A DNA stretch of 64,000 bases from Anaerolineaceae bacterium UBA5211 (GCA_002412595.1 DHVJ01000030.1:62001-126000); one strand, 5' to 3'; counted from the stretch's first letter, positions 1 to 9,302 are shown. Notes: generated by a model not told the origin, from the sequence alone. Numbers and translations are program-made.

Positions 1-16
1 TTTTTTGAGTCTTCAT
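1..16 (-). CDS. start of an unidentified gene (cut by window edge)
   Basis: An ATG on the minus strand at position 16 follows an AAAGGAAG ribosome binding site by about five bases and opens a frame that reads MKTQK before the window ends. It lies about 55 bases downstream of rsgA on the same strand and is probably the next gene of that operon. Too little is visible to name a product. Confidence 0.4.
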
Positions 17-70
17 GTTCTTCCTTTACGAAGTTTGCGAATTATAAGCGAAATACTTTTCCCCACGCCT

Positions 71-985
71 TTATAAATCATCCCCCTGCCGCAGGCGGAT
101 GTAGGAAGTATAACGGTCAGGATGAATTTTACCGCTTTGTACAGCTGCCTTGATCGCGCAGCCGGGTTCCATGATATGGCTGCAATTGTTGTATTGGCAG
201 TCTGCCACCAAATCGCGCATTTCGGGGAAATAGCCATCCAGTTCTTCCGGTTCGGTATCCCACAAAGATAACGAACGCAGGCCGGGCATATCAGCCACGT
301 AACCGCCATCCTCCAACGGTATCAATTGGCGCACCACCGTGGTATGGCGGCCTTTTCCGGAAGATTCTTTCAGGCGGCCAATTTGGGCGCCCAAATCCGG
401 TTGGACGCGATTCAGCAAGCTGGACTTGCCCACCCCGGAAGGGCCTGAGAAAGCGCTGATATTGCCCACCAAATATTCCCGCAATGGTTCGATGTTAAGT
501 TCTTTGTGGGCAGAAGTGAACAACACCGGATAGCCTATTTCAATATACATCGAGAAAAGGCTGCGAGCCTGTTCTTCTCCAATCAGGTCAACCTTATTGG
601 CAATGATGACTGCCGGAATTTTTTGCTTTTCCGCAATGACCAGAAATCGATCCAGCATTCTTAAACTGGGCTCGGGTTCCGCGCAGGCAAACACGAAAAA
701 GATGCGGTCAATATTGGAAATCAGTACTTGCTTGTAATCTCCGCGTGCGGAAGGCGCCAAGCGGAAGAAAGCATTATCGCGCGGCAGGATTTCTTCTATT
801 ACCCCGGATTCATCCGACAACAGGGTAAACAAGACCCGGTCGCCAATGGCAACCAGGTCCTCATTTGCTCTTAGCTGTTTAAATTTACCCCGTAATTTGC
901 AGGTAACTTCTTTTCCCTCAGCATCAACCGCATAGAAACCAGCTTGCTGACGAACGATCAACCCTTTGATACGCGAAGCACTCAT
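71..985 (-). CDS. rsgA: ribosome small subunit-dependent GTPase RsgA
   Basis: Circularly permuted GTPase that assists late maturation of the 30S subunit in the cytoplasm. The protein has 304 residues, normal for the family. The permuted order of motifs is visible: an N-terminal OB-fold region, G4 NKVD at 130-133, then the P-loop GPSGVGKSS at 181-189, GRHTT at 212-216 and G3 DMPG at 232-235. A C-terminal zinc site follows (Cys263, Cys268, His270, Cys276). The ATG overlaps the stop codon of the upstream penicillin-binding protein gene by four bases (ATGA), so the two are translationally coupled. Pairing a cell-wall enzyme with a ribosome GTPase has no obvious functional logic. Confidence 0.96.
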   Translation of the reverse strand: MSASRIKGLIVRQQAGFYAVDAEGKEVTCKLRGKFKQLRANEDLVAIGDRVLFTLLSDESGVIEEILPRDNAFFRLAPSARGDYKQVLISNIDRIFFVFACAEPEPSLRMLDRFLVIAEKQKIPAVIIANKVDLIGEEQARSLFSMYIEIGYPVLFTSAHKELNIEPLREYLVGNISAFSGPSGVGKSSLLNRVQPDLGAQIGRLKESSGKGRHTTVVRQLIPLEDGGYVADMPGLRSLSLWDTEPEELDGYFPEMRDLVADCQYNNCSHIMEPGCAIKAAVQSGKIHPDRYTSYIRLRQGDDL

Positions 986-3210
986 CCGGCAGGTGTGGGG
1001 GTGGATTGTTTTTCACCGCCCTCAGTAGGAGTAAGGGTAAACTCTTCGGTGGGCGTCTTGGTCACATTAATTTTGACTTCCCAATCAAACAGTTTCTTGG
1101 GCTCACCATAGAAATAGGTTTCTATTACACGCCGGAAAATGGGAGCTGCAATCTCGGATCCTTCACCGGCATTCTCAGCGATAACAGTTATCGCGATATC
1201 CGGCAGGTCTTCACGGTTTTCATCGGTGTAGCCTGTAAACCAGGCATGTGAATCACCCATCGGGTTTTCCGCTGTGCCGGTCTTTCCGTAAACCGGGATT
1301 GCCAGGCCGGACATTGCTTCGCGCGCTGTACCGATGCGGGAGCTAACCACACCGCGCATAGCAGTTTGGATAGCTTCCAACGTTTCATCCGTGATCGGCA
1401 GGGTTCCGGTCGCTTCCGCTGCGAAGCTGGAAACGTCAACCCCACCTGTAGTAGTCACACGCTCAATTAACTGCGGCCGATAGAGGGTGCCGCCATTCGC
1501 GATGGCAGCCGTAAAGCGCACCACCTGTAAAGGCGTGACCAGCATATCGCCCTGGCCAATACCCTGCTGCACGGCGTCCCCATCTGTGGCAGGGTCAACA
1601 ATTTGGCCGGTATCTTCCGCTACCTGCTCAATGCCGGTGGCGCTGCCCAGGCCGAAACCGCGGGCCATATCCGACAAATAGGTCGCGCCTTTCTGGCGGA
1701 AAAGATCCAGACCGATATGATAAAACCAGGGATTGCAGGAACGGATCAGCCCCTGTGTCAGCGTTAACGTTCCGCTGGCCGGCAGCTCATGATCCACCGT
1801 CCAGTCTTTGAATTTCTCACCCTGCAATTCTTCAAAATAGGAACCGCAGTAATAGGTTGTTTCAGGGGTATATAAGTCGCTTTCCAGTGCAGCCGCCATA
1901 CCGATAATCTTGAAGATGGAGCCTGCCGGGTAGGTGCCCTGCGTCACGCGGTTCAGCAAGCGCTGATCGCCGTCGTTGAGCATATCATTCAGGATTGCGG
2001 CCGAATTGGTATTGTTTGGGTCAAACAGATTGGTATCCAAACTGGGCGAGGAAGCCATTGCCAAAATACGGCCGGTATCCACTTCCATGACGACCACCGC
2101 TCCTTTGAAACCCATAATGGCATTCTGGGCCTGGATTTGTAAATTTTTATCCAATGTGGTGGTAATATTCTCTGCTAAACGGGAATCCGCCTGGTTTAAT
2201 TTAGAAATAACCTGGTTGTTGGAATCCACGACGTATAAGTTCGCAGCCGGTTTGCCAGCCAGCGCTTCTTCCGCGTATTTTTCGAGACCGGCTTGACCCA
2301 CAGATTCATCACCCTGGTAGCCTTTTTCTCTATAAGCCTCAACTTCATCCGCCGGAATGGAAATCACATATCCAATAGCCTGGGGCGCGATACCGCCATC
2401 GTAATAATAACGGGTCTGGTATTCGCTCATCTGCAGACCGCCCATGTTGACCAAAGTATCCCAGTTCGCCTGCACATCCGCATCCGAAGCCTCACCCACC
2501 GCAACGTACCAGTCGGTCAGACGCAGGTCTTCATAGGAAGCCTGGATGGATTCCGGAGTTTTTCCGGTCAATTCTGAAAGGATATTTAAAAGTGCGCCTT
2601 CCTTACCATCCTCGATCTGGTTGGGAATGATCGCCAATGACCAGGCAGTGGACTCATCCGCGATTGGTTCGCCATTGCGGTCGTAAATAGCGCCGCGTTC
2701 ATTTTCAAGAACTTCGAGTGAAAGGTGACTGCCGCTGCCCAATTCCGGCATGATCAAACCGGAGTTCCAGTTCACCAGCCAACCATCGTTCTCCCAGGTG
2801 AAGGGCATATCCATTTCACGGTCAAAAGAACCGAAATATGAGGTGTTATAGGTCACCTTGTATTTCGCGATAGCTGATTCGGGATTGAGCGTGGTGGATA
2901 AGACTGCAGTGTCAATCGACTGCAAAGTCGCATTGGCAGCGGTATCTTCATAATATGCGCTGAAATCCTCCAAACTGACCGATTGTTTCGCGCTGCTGGA
3001 GAGCATTTCATACATGGCGCTGTAGTTTTCTGCCTGCCAGGCATTTAAAAAACTCTGCGCCAGGCCATCTACATCCGGCACCGTGCTTACCTGCGATTGA
3101 GGCGTAGGCAGTTCTTCCGGGGCTTCCTGGCCGCAGCTCGGCAGCAGCAACGAAATGAGTAATACGAAAAATAGACTTTTCCGAATTTTCATTTGGCGTT
3201 TTTCCATCAT
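982..3210 (-). CDS. class B penicillin-binding protein, lipoprotein, MecA-like
   Basis: Transpeptidase that cross-links peptidoglycan on the outer face of the membrane. The 742-residue protein starts with a lipoprotein signal whose lipobox ends LPSC, giving lipidated Cys26. A MecA_N/NTF2-like domain spans roughly 45-155, the dimerisation domain about 165-335, and the transpeptidase domain about 365-705. Catalytic motifs are SIFK at 431-434, SCN at 491-493 and KTG at 643-645. The tail is rich in Thr, Pro and Glu. The first ATG is chosen because an AAGGA site sits about six bases upstream. The MecA_N domain is shared with low-affinity PBPs, but resistance cannot be inferred. Methionines 2 and 7 are alternative starts. 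Confidence 0.95.
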   Translation of the reverse strand: MMEKRQMKIRKSLFFVLLISLLLPSCGQEAPEELPTPQSQVSTVPDVDGLAQSFLNAWQAENYSAMYEMLSSSAKQSVSLEDFSAYYEDTAANATLQSIDTAVLSTTLNPESAIAKYKVTYNTSYFGSFDREMDMPFTWENDGWLVNWNSGLIMPELGSGSHLSLEVLENERGAIYDRNGEPIADESTAWSLAIIPNQIEDGKEGALLNILSELTGKTPESIQASYEDLRLTDWYVAVGEASDADVQANWDTLVNMGGLQMSEYQTRYYYDGGIAPQAIGYVISIPADEVEAYREKGYQGDESVGQAGLEKYAEEALAGKPAANLYVVDSNNQVISKLNQADSRLAENITTTLDKNLQIQAQNAIMGFKGAVVVMEVDTGRILAMASSPSLDTNLFDPNNTNSAAILNDMLNDGDQRLLNRVTQGTYPAGSIFKIIGMAAALESDLYTPETTYYCGSYFEELQGEKFKDWTVDHELPASGTLTLTQGLIRSCNPWFYHIGLDLFRQKGATYLSDMARGFGLGSATGIEQVAEDTGQIVDPATDGDAVQQGIGQGDMLVTPLQVVRFTAAIANGGTLYRPQLIERVTTTGGVDVSSFAAEATGTLPITDETLEAIQTAMRGVVSSRIGTAREAMSGLAIPVYGKTGTAENPMGDSHAWFTGYTDENREDLPDIAITVIAENAGEGSEIAAPIFRRVIETYFYGEPKKLFDWEVKINVTKTPTEEFTLTPTEGGEKQSTPTPAG

Positions 3211-3229
3211 ATATTCCTTCTCACTTCAA

Positions 3230-3898
3230 TTATCCAATATTTTCACCGGCCATGACGCGGCGGATGATAGGACAAGCATAATCCAGATTATTTTGGCAGA
3301 TTGCCGCCAGATCAGCAGGTTGATAACCCGCCATTCTGCGCAATGTCCGTTCCAGGTGACACAACGGCATCCCCATCACGCCGGCGAAACAGCCTGTGAA
3401 ATCGATTACCGGATGGAAAGCTGCATTTTGAATGGCATACCCACCCGCCTTATCCAGCGGATCGCCGCTCATGATATAAGTCTCGATTTCCGGGTCGGTA
3501 TAATCACGCATCTTTACATTAGAAACGCAGTAATCTCGCAACGTTTCCGATGCGCCAACCTGGCGGAGCGTAATAGCTGTGATAACCTGGTGGGTGCGAT
3601 TTCTTAATGATTTTAACATTACAAAGGCATCCTGCTCATCCAGCGGTTTACCCAGAATGCTGTCATCCAACACCACAATAGTGTCCGCTGCAATCACAAT
3701 TTCGCCTGGCTGGGCGCTTGCAATTTCAACATGGCATTTTTCCAACGCCAGACGGCGGACATGCTCCAATGGTTGTTCCCCAGGCCGGATAGATTCATCA
3801 ATATTGGCAGGAGCAGTTTTGAATGACCAACCAAGCCAGGAAATCATTTCGCGCCGTCGAGGGGAAGTGGATGCCAACCAAAAATTAACAGTGGTCAT
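3230..3898 (-). CDS. maf: Maf family nucleotide pyrophosphatase
   Basis: Maf proteins hydrolyse non-canonical or methylated nucleoside triphosphates in the cytoplasm. The N-terminal phosphate-binding signature LASTSPRR is at residues 8-15, and the conserved acidic segment AADTIVV lies near residue 70 with GKPLD following. The length of 222 is slightly above the usual 190-200, with the extra residues at the C-terminus. The gene ends about 20 bases before the penicillin-binding protein gene and probably shares its transcript. No Shine-Dalgarno is visible, and a TAAAAT box ends only nine bases before the ATG, so the message may have almost no leader. Confidence 0.93.
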   Translation of the reverse strand: MTTVNFWLASTSPRRREMISWLGWSFKTAPANIDESIRPGEQPLEHVRRLALEKCHVEIASAQPGEIVIAADTIVVLDDSILGKPLDEQDAFVMLKSLRNRTHQVITAITLRQVGASETLRDYCVSNVKMRDYTDPEIETYIMSGDPLDKAGGYAIQNAAFHPVIDFTGCFAGVMGMPLCHLERTLRRMAGYQPADLAAICQNNLDYACPIIRRVMAGENIG

Positions 3899-3927
3899 AG
3901 CTGAATGATTTTAACACAGGCTGGCTT

Positions 3928-3979
3928 ATTCGGCATCTCCCGAAAATTAGATTTCTTTTATTCTGCTGTCATGCCGAAT
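3928..3979. repeat. inverted repeat between maf and mscS
   Basis: The nine-base arms ATTCGGCAT (3928-3936) and ATGCCGAAT (3971-3979) are perfect inverted copies separated by 34 bases. They lie in the 198-base divergent spacer between maf and the mechanosensitive channel gene. The arrangement could be a long hairpin or a pair of protein half-sites. No T-tract follows, so it is not a terminator. Confidence 0.4.
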
Positions 3980-4096
3980 TAATCAACCAGCATGGCCTTT
4001 CGTGGATAAAACCAACAGACATCCAGCACAAAAAATTAAAGACTGTATTTTGTATAATAAGCTCAGTTTTAAGATTCAAGGTTTACAGGAGAATAC

Positions 4097-5143
4097 ATGC
4101 AACTATTATCCATTGTTTTCTGGGAAAACCCGTTATCCGATTGGTTTAAAGCTTTGGGGACTTTTCTGGGAATATATCTCTTTATACGGGTCATCAAAAG
4201 TATTACTGTTAACAGACTGCAAAAAATCGCCCAACATACCAAAAGCAATCTGGACAATATCATTTTAAAAATCGTCGAACAAACCAGGGATTTTCTGATC
4301 ATCCTGACTGGTATTTATGCCGGCTCTCATTTCCTGAACATCTCTGATCCGATCCGCAGCATTTTCAACAAAGTATTTTTTGTCGTAATTGCCATGCAGA
4401 TAGGCTATTGGTTAGGTGGTTTTATCAACCACCTGGTTTCTTACCGTGAAGGAAAGGATCCGGATGATAAAGAAGAGCAGACCGCCATGCATGCCTTCGG
4501 TTTGTTCGGTAAGATCATGATCTGGGCCATCGTTGCGCTGGTAACCATCCAGAACGTATCCGGCATGAAAATGGACGCGCTGATCACCAGCCTGGGCGTG
4601 GGCGGTATCGCGGCAGGCTTGGCGTTGCAGAACATCCTGAAAGATATTTTTGCCTCGCTATCCATTTTCTTGGATAAACCTTTCCTGGTGGGGGATTACA
4701 TCGTGGTAGGGGATACCGGTGGGACAGTTGAAAATATCGGCTTGAAAAGCACCCGCGTCCGCACCTTGCAAGGTGAGGAGGTGGTCTTTTCCAATTCCGA
4801 CCTACTGGAAAGCCGCGTGCACAATTACCGCAGCATGCAAAGGCGCCTGGTGGTGGTCAATATCGGTGTTTCCCCAAACACACCCTACCCAACCCTGCAA
4901 TCCCTGCCGGCATTGTTTGAAGAAATCATCAAAAAACAAAATGACGTTACCTTTGACCGGGCCAACCTTTCGGATTTGGGAAATTACACCTTGAATTTTG
5001 AGATTATCTACCACATCGAAAGTGCCGATTTTGATCTCTTTGTCCAAAGAAGAGAGGCAATCTACCTGGAAATTATCCAACGATTGCAGGAGAAAAACGT
5101 GGTCATGCCCTACCCGACCCAGACCGTATTGCTGCAGCAATAA
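4097..5143 (+). CDS. MscS family mechanosensitive ion channel
   Basis: Small-conductance channel that opens under membrane tension to release solutes on osmotic downshock. The 348-residue protein has an N-terminal hydrophobic segment (about 15-35), two further membrane helices (about 65-85 and 90-115), then the pore-lining TM3 rich in Gly and Ala (GVGGIAAGLALQNILKD, about 168-186). The MscS beta domain follows with the signatures FLDKPFLVGDYI and TRVRTLQGEEVVFSNS. An AGGAG site lies seven bases before the ATG, and a TATAAT box stands at 4053-4058. It is transcribed divergently from maf. Confidence 0.94.
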   Translation: MQLLSIVFWENPLSDWFKALGTFLGIYLFIRVIKSITVNRLQKIAQHTKSNLDNIILKIVEQTRDFLIILTGIYAGSHFLNISDPIRSIFNKVFFVVIAMQIGYWLGGFINHLVSYREGKDPDDKEEQTAMHAFGLFGKIMIWAIVALVTIQNVSGMKMDALITSLGVGGIAAGLALQNILKDIFASLSIFLDKPFLVGDYIVVGDTGGTVENIGLKSTRVRTLQGEEVVFSNSDLLESRVHNYRSMQRRLVVVNIGVSPNTPYPTLQSLPALFEEIIKKQNDVTFDRANLSDLGNYTLNFEIIYHIESADFDLFVQRREAIYLEIIQRLQEKNVVMPYPTQTVLLQQ

Positions 5144-5204
5144 TCCCACAAAAACGATTATTTGCTGCTTAAATCGGTAGTGTATAATGCCAACACGAGT
5201 GAAC

Positions 5205-6218
5205 ATGGTTGAAATTAAAATCCATCAAAATTTTGAAGAAATCCCTGAAAATGAATGGGATGCGCTGCTGCAAAAAAGCTGTACCCATGTACCTTTTCTG
5301 CGCTACGGATATTTACGCCGCTGGTGGCAGTATAAAGGCGGCAACGAATGGCCCAACGCGGAACTGCAAATCATCAGCGCGCGCAAAGACGGTCAGCTAA
5401 TCGGCATCGCCCCATTTTTCAGCAGTCAGTACGAAGGCCATAAAAAGCTGCTGCTGCTGGGCAGCATCGAAATATCCGATTATCTCGATTTGATCTATGA
5501 CCCCAAATACTCCGGTGAATTTTTTAATCAATTATTCGCCTTTCTGGCCGGTGACGATTTCAGCGACATTCAGGATATCCTGCTTTTCAATGTGCCTGAA
5601 AACGCACTGACCCGGGCTTTTATAGAAAAAGAAAGCCAGAATCACGGTTGGAAAATGACGGCCGAACAGGCTTACCACACACCCATTATCCACTTGGCTG
5701 ATGATTGGGAAGCCTACCTGACAGGCATCGATAAGAAACAGCGCCATGAAATCCGGCGCAAACTGCGGCGTGCGGCGGAGGATCCGCAGGAGATCCGCTG
5801 GTACATCGTCAACGATCAAGAAAAACTTGATCAGGAAATCGACTCTTTTTTTGACCTGATGGTTTTTGATTACGAGAAGAAAAACTTTTTGACTGACACC
5901 ATGCGAGATCAAATACGCAGCATCATCCATTGGGCTTTTAATGAAAAAATCCTGCAATTATCTTTTATGACTATTGCAGGAAATAAAGCGGCTGCTTATC
6001 TTTGTTTCGATTTTCAGGATCGAATCTGGGTTTACAATTCCGGTTTCGACCCGCAGTTCAGGGAGTTTTCTCCCGGTTGGATTTTATTGAGTTATCTCAT
6101 CCAGCACGCCATTGAGTCCGGTAAAAAAACCTTTGATTTCATGCGCGGTGATGAAGATTATAAATATCGCTTCGGCGCCGCGGACAGCCATGTCCTGAAA
6201 ATCGAAATTTCTAAATAA
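5205..6218 (+). CDS. GNAT-type (BcsL/CelD-like) acyltransferase
   Basis: The 337-residue protein resembles the FemAB/CelD/BcsL branch of N-acyltransferases, which transfer acyl or aminoacyl groups in polysaccharide or cell-wall assembly. Visible signs are KKQRHEIRRKLRRA (about 178-191) opening the C-terminal acetyltransferase half, and a family-typical ending with KTFDFMRGDEDYKYRF. The substrate cannot be told. An upstream in-frame ATG at 5187 is excluded because it overlaps a TATAAT box (5183-5188). ATG 5205 is preferred over GTG 5199. The gene stands alone between mscS and a convergent peptidase. Confidence 0.8.
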   Translation: MVEIKIHQNFEEIPENEWDALLQKSCTHVPFLRYGYLRRWWQYKGGNEWPNAELQIISARKDGQLIGIAPFFSSQYEGHKKLLLLGSIEISDYLDLIYDPKYSGEFFNQLFAFLAGDDFSDIQDILLFNVPENALTRAFIEKESQNHGWKMTAEQAYHTPIIHLADDWEAYLTGIDKKQRHEIRRKLRRAAEDPQEIRWYIVNDQEKLDQEIDSFFDLMVFDYEKKNFLTDTMRDQIRSIIHWAFNEKILQLSFMTIAGNKAAAYLCFDFQDRIWVYNSGFDPQFREFSPGWILLSYLIQHAIESGKKTFDFMRGDEDYKYRFGAADSHVLKIEISK

Positions 6219-6221
6219 ATC

Positions 6222-7691
6222 CTAAAACTCCGCGTCTCCCCAAACACGCATGATGCGCATATAAAACACCACCATATCGGTAAGTGATTTTTGCGAGATA
6301 CGTTCATTGATGCCGTGCATGCCCTGTAATTCCTCAGAGGAAAGCATGAATGGGGAGAACTTGAAAATATTCTTGCAAATGGATTGATAATGGCGCGAAT
6401 CCGTGGCTGCTAAGAAAACAAAAGGCGATACCGCGACATTATTGAAAACTTGCCGCGTCACCAAGTCCAGCGAGCGGTATGCCGGTGTGTCTGTGGGAGA
6501 AATAGCTGAAGCTTCCCAACCGCCGTTTTCTTCATCCACCGAGATTTCAACACGCGGGTCATCAATTACCTTATTGACATACTGCATAACTTCCGTAATG
6601 CTGTCACCCGGAAGCAGGCGTAAATTCACTTTGGCCGTCACAGATGCCGGCAGGACATTATCCTTGATGCCGCCATTGATCATAGTCGCGGCATGGGTGG
6701 TACGCAGCATAGCGTTCAACTGCTGGGATTGGGTCAGGTTGTTGATCAATACACTTTTAAATAGCCAGGTATTGGCAATTACAAACCGCAATCCAACAGG
6801 CAGCAAGTAACTGAGGCTTTTCAGTGTGGGCAGGAGATATTGCAGGTGGGTCGGCATCGGATGGTCATCCAGCAGGGCGATAGCGCGTGCCATTATGCCA
6901 ATCGCGGTCTGGCGCGGAGGCTGGGAGGAATGGCCGGGGGCAGCTGAAGTTTCCATCTTCAAAGTCAAGTAACCCTTCTCAGAAATACCAACCATGGCAA
7001 AAGGTTCGCTCACACCCGGCAGCCCATCCAGGGAAATAAATCCGCCTTCATCCAGCATGGCGGCCAGGTGTACACCCTGCGCCTTGAGATGTTCCACGAT
7101 CTTGGTTGAACCCTCAAAGCCCATGACCTCTTCGTCATGACCGAAGGCCAGGTAAATGGTACGCTTGGGTAAAAATCCATCCCGCAGCAAACCTTCCATG
7201 GCTTCCATCAATCCGACCGCCTGACCTTTCATATCAATTGCGCCGCGGCCCCACACGTAGCCTTCGCGAATCGTGCCGCTGAAAGGCTCTACTTTCCAGG
7301 CAGGTAGCGTACTTTCATCCACCGGAACCACATCCATGTGCGCATTGAATAAAACCGGCGCCAGGCTGGATTCACTACCCGGGAGACAGAACAATAAGCT
7401 GCACGTGTTGATGGTGATCTTCTCCAACCGGCTGCTGAGCAGCGGGTATGTGTTTTCAACCCAGGTGTGAATATCCAAAAAAGGTTGGGGATCTGTTTTT
7501 CCCGTGCCTTCCTTTGAAATGCTCTGGATCTGGATCATTTGAGAAAGGTGCTGGGAGACTTCTTTGGTATCTACCAAAGGTCTTTCCGCCAATGAAACCG
7601 GCTCAGGGGCTCTCCCACTTTGAGTAGTTCTGATCAGCATGAAAATCACCAGAGCCAACACAACAATTAGGATCATTAATAATATTGTCAT
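6222..7691 (-). CDS. M20 family metallopeptidase, membrane-anchored
   Basis: Zinc-dependent exopeptidase or amidohydrolase of the carboxypeptidase S/PM20D1 type. The N-terminus is a membrane helix (residues 1-20), so the enzyme is probably anchored with its domain outside. Metal-site motifs are NAHMDVVPV (about 115-123), GRGAIDMKG (about 148-156) and GHDEEVMG (about 184-191, containing the catalytic Glu). The 489-residue length suits the PM20D1 group, which can cleave or form N-acyl amino acids; which activity applies here is unknown. An AAGGAAG site precedes the ATG. The gene converges with the acyltransferase, with three bases between them. Confidence 0.9.
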   Translation of the reverse strand: MTILLMILIVVLALVIFMLIRTTQSGRAPEPVSLAERPLVDTKEVSQHLSQMIQIQSISKEGTGKTDPQPFLDIHTWVENTYPLLSSRLEKITINTCSLLFCLPGSESSLAPVLFNAHMDVVPVDESTLPAWKVEPFSGTIREGYVWGRGAIDMKGQAVGLMEAMEGLLRDGFLPKRTIYLAFGHDEEVMGFEGSTKIVEHLKAQGVHLAAMLDEGGFISLDGLPGVSEPFAMVGISEKGYLTLKMETSAAPGHSSQPPRQTAIGIMARAIALLDDHPMPTHLQYLLPTLKSLSYLLPVGLRFVIANTWLFKSVLINNLTQSQQLNAMLRTTHAATMINGGIKDNVLPASVTAKVNLRLLPGDSITEVMQYVNKVIDDPRVEISVDEENGGWEASAISPTDTPAYRSLDLVTRQVFNNVAVSPFVFLAATDSRHYQSICKNIFKFSPFMLSSEELQGMHGINERISQKSLTDMVVFYMRIMRVWGDAEF

Positions 7692-7740
7692 TTTTGTAAA
7701 CTTCCTTCTGCAAATTGCTTTTTTTATTATATGCAGAAAT

Positions 7741-7775
7741 AAAAAAAAGCACCCACAGGCAGCGGGTGCTTTGCA
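7741..7775 (-). terminator. rho-independent terminator of the DAK2-like gene
   Basis: On the minus strand AGCACCC pairs with GGGTGCT (7748-7770 overall) and is followed by a run of eight T residues. It stands about 20 bases after the stop of the DAK2-like gene and isolates it from the M20 peptidase gene. Confidence 0.9.
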
Positions 7776-7793
7776 TATGTAATATGTCTTTAT

Positions 7794-8429
7794 CTACTTA
7801 CTGGTCATGCTGGTAAGGGCACTGAGCAGCGTGGAAGCCACTATTTCTGAGGATTGTGAACGGGCTGAAGAGCCGCTGGCTACCTGGCTGCTGGAAACAA
7901 TGGCACCTGTTAATGCTTCCAAATTGCTTTTGCCGCTTTGCTTGGCAGCCATAAAACTCATGCCGGCATTCAGCAAATCACCCATATCCAGGCCTTCGTC
8001 GGAATCGGACGAGGAACCGGTCAGTTGGCCCAATAATGAACCGAGCATATCTCCGCCGGAAGCAGCGCTGCTGGCCTTTGTTTCGGTAGTTGCGCCCAAA
8101 ACGGATTGCAGAATACTCACTACACTGCCGGCATCCAGTTTTTTTCCGGTAACCTGCTTGGCAGCGTTATTCAGGCCATCCGCATAAAGGGTGGCGGAAC
8201 CACTATTGGATTTTTTACGCAGCAGTTGAGCCGCATATTCAAGCTGATCAGCCGGTTCAGCGCTTTTCTTCTCCTTCATCGCCTGGGTAATTACATCGAA
8301 GATTTCAACCATATGGTCACCGTGGTCATGATTGTAAGTATCGGCCTCATTGAGCGAATCCTGATTACTCGCTACTGCTTTTGAAACCTGTTTAAACAAT
8401 GATGCTAAATCGATATTTCCATTTGCCAT
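7794..8429 (-). CDS. isolated DAK2/DhaL-like protein, probably non-catalytic
   Basis: This 211-residue protein is not a standard annotated family, but its first half resembles the helical DhaL/DAK2 fold of dihydroxyacetone kinase. Asp30 and the motif DHGDHM (35-40) echo the nucleotide-metal loop D-H-G-x-N-M, and SGSATLYADGLNNAAK (about 76-91) echoes the second DAK2 signature SG-x-LYG. One of the three usual metal-binding aspartates appears to be missing. The second half is a low-complexity stretch rich in Ser, Ala, Gly and Met. It has no DhaK or DhaM partner nearby and its own promoter region and terminator. An AGGAGA site supports the start. I infer a structural or binding role rather than kinase activity. 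Confidence 0.6.
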   Translation of the reverse strand: MANGNIDLASLFKQVSKAVASNQDSLNEADTYNHDHGDHMVEIFDVITQAMKEKKSAEPADQLEYAAQLLRKKSNSGSATLYADGLNNAAKQVTGKKLDAGSVVSILQSVLGATTETKASSAASGGDMLGSLLGQLTGSSSDSDEGLDMGDLLNAGMSFMAAKQSGKSNLEALTGAIVSSSQVASGSSARSQSSEIVASTLLSALTSMTSK

Positions 8430-8507
8430 TTTATTTCTCCTGATTATCTACTGTCTAATTAATTCTACTTTACCAATTAATACTTTCCAAGATACAATTT
8501 GGATAGG

Positions 8508-9257
8508 TTATATCCAAATTTGATATAGTCCAAGGTTGCCCTCATGACCATCCGAATAAAAAGAATCTTTTACCTGAAAACCTGCCTGCCGAGCCAGATC
8601 GGACAATTCCGCTTCCGAAAAGATGTGCACGTAGCGCAGCGCTTCTCCAGCTTCCGACTCCTGCCGGCCGGCGCGCCAATCCATCAAAACGTCTCCTTCT
8701 TCGACCTCCTGATGGGGAATATCCACCATCTCCCAGGGTTTGATGCGCGGCAGCAAGCGCGCGCTGTTTTGCAGTTGCCACACCGAGACAAACACCTGCC
8801 CATCCGGTTGCAGCAGCCCACGCAGGTTGGTGCACAACCGTTTGCGGTTTTCAGAAAAAGGAATGTGGTGAAGCACAGCGAACAGGGAAATTTGCGACCA
8901 GTGTTTTTGCGGAAGTTCTTCCGCCCAGCTAACGCTGTTCAAATCCACCTGGTGGAATTCCGGTTGAAATTCTGGCGGGATTGTATATTGCGCCAACATT
9001 TTATGGGCTTCTTCCAGCAATTCCCGGCTGAAATCGCAGCCAAGATAGCAGCCTTTGCGTTCCATTTCCAGGCAGGCAAAAGCCAAAGTGCCATTTCCGC
9101 AACCGACATCCAACCAAGCCAGATTGCCCGTGGTTTGATTTAACAAACGGGCCACGCCAGGTTGGATGCGATGCCGGGTTGAAGAAAAGGAATTTCCGAA
9201 TTCTTGATAGAATACTTGATTGATGCGAGCGATTTTTTCGATAACCCAATCTTTCAT
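8508..9257 (-). CDS. class I SAM-dependent methyltransferase
   Basis: The 249-residue protein carries the SAM-binding motif LDVGCGNGTLAF (about 49-60), an acidic motif II near residue 75 (GCDFSRELLEEA) and FAVLHHIPF as motif IV. The substrate is unknown; small-molecule, lipid or tRNA methylation are all possible. It is transcribed divergently from elp3 with only 45 bases between the start codons. That suggests shared control and perhaps a role in tRNA modification, but this is guesswork from position. Confidence 0.85.
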   Translation of the reverse strand: MKDWVIEKIARINQVFYQEFGNSFSSTRHRIQPGVARLLNQTTGNLAWLDVGCGNGTLAFACLEMERKGCYLGCDFSRELLEEAHKMLAQYTIPPEFQPEFHQVDLNSVSWAEELPQKHWSQISLFAVLHHIPFSENRKRLCTNLRGLLQPDGQVFVSVWQLQNSARLLPRIKPWEMVDIPHQEVEEGDVLMDWRAGRQESEAGEALRYVHIFSEAELSDLARQAGFQVKDSFYSDGHEGNLGLYQIWI

Positions 9258-9283
9258 TAAGATTAATTATAGCGTTATAGGAA

Positions 9284-9302
9284 AAATCCTTAAAAAGGAT
9301 TT
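9284..9302 (+). promoter_or_regulatory. hairpin burying the elp3 ribosome binding site
   Basis: AAATCCTT (9284-9291) and AAGGATTT (9295-9302) form a perfect eight-base-pair stem with a three-base AAA loop, ending directly at the ATG (9303). The Shine-Dalgarno AAGGA lies wholly in the 3' arm. When the hairpin forms, the ribosome binding site is closed. The stem is AU-rich and weak, so it could open with temperature or with a bound protein. Confidence 0.55.

Noticed and set aside
13..309. Open frame on the minus strand across the end of rsgA
   Set aside because: It is the alternative frame of the rsgA C-terminus, with no ribosome site and no recognisable protein features.
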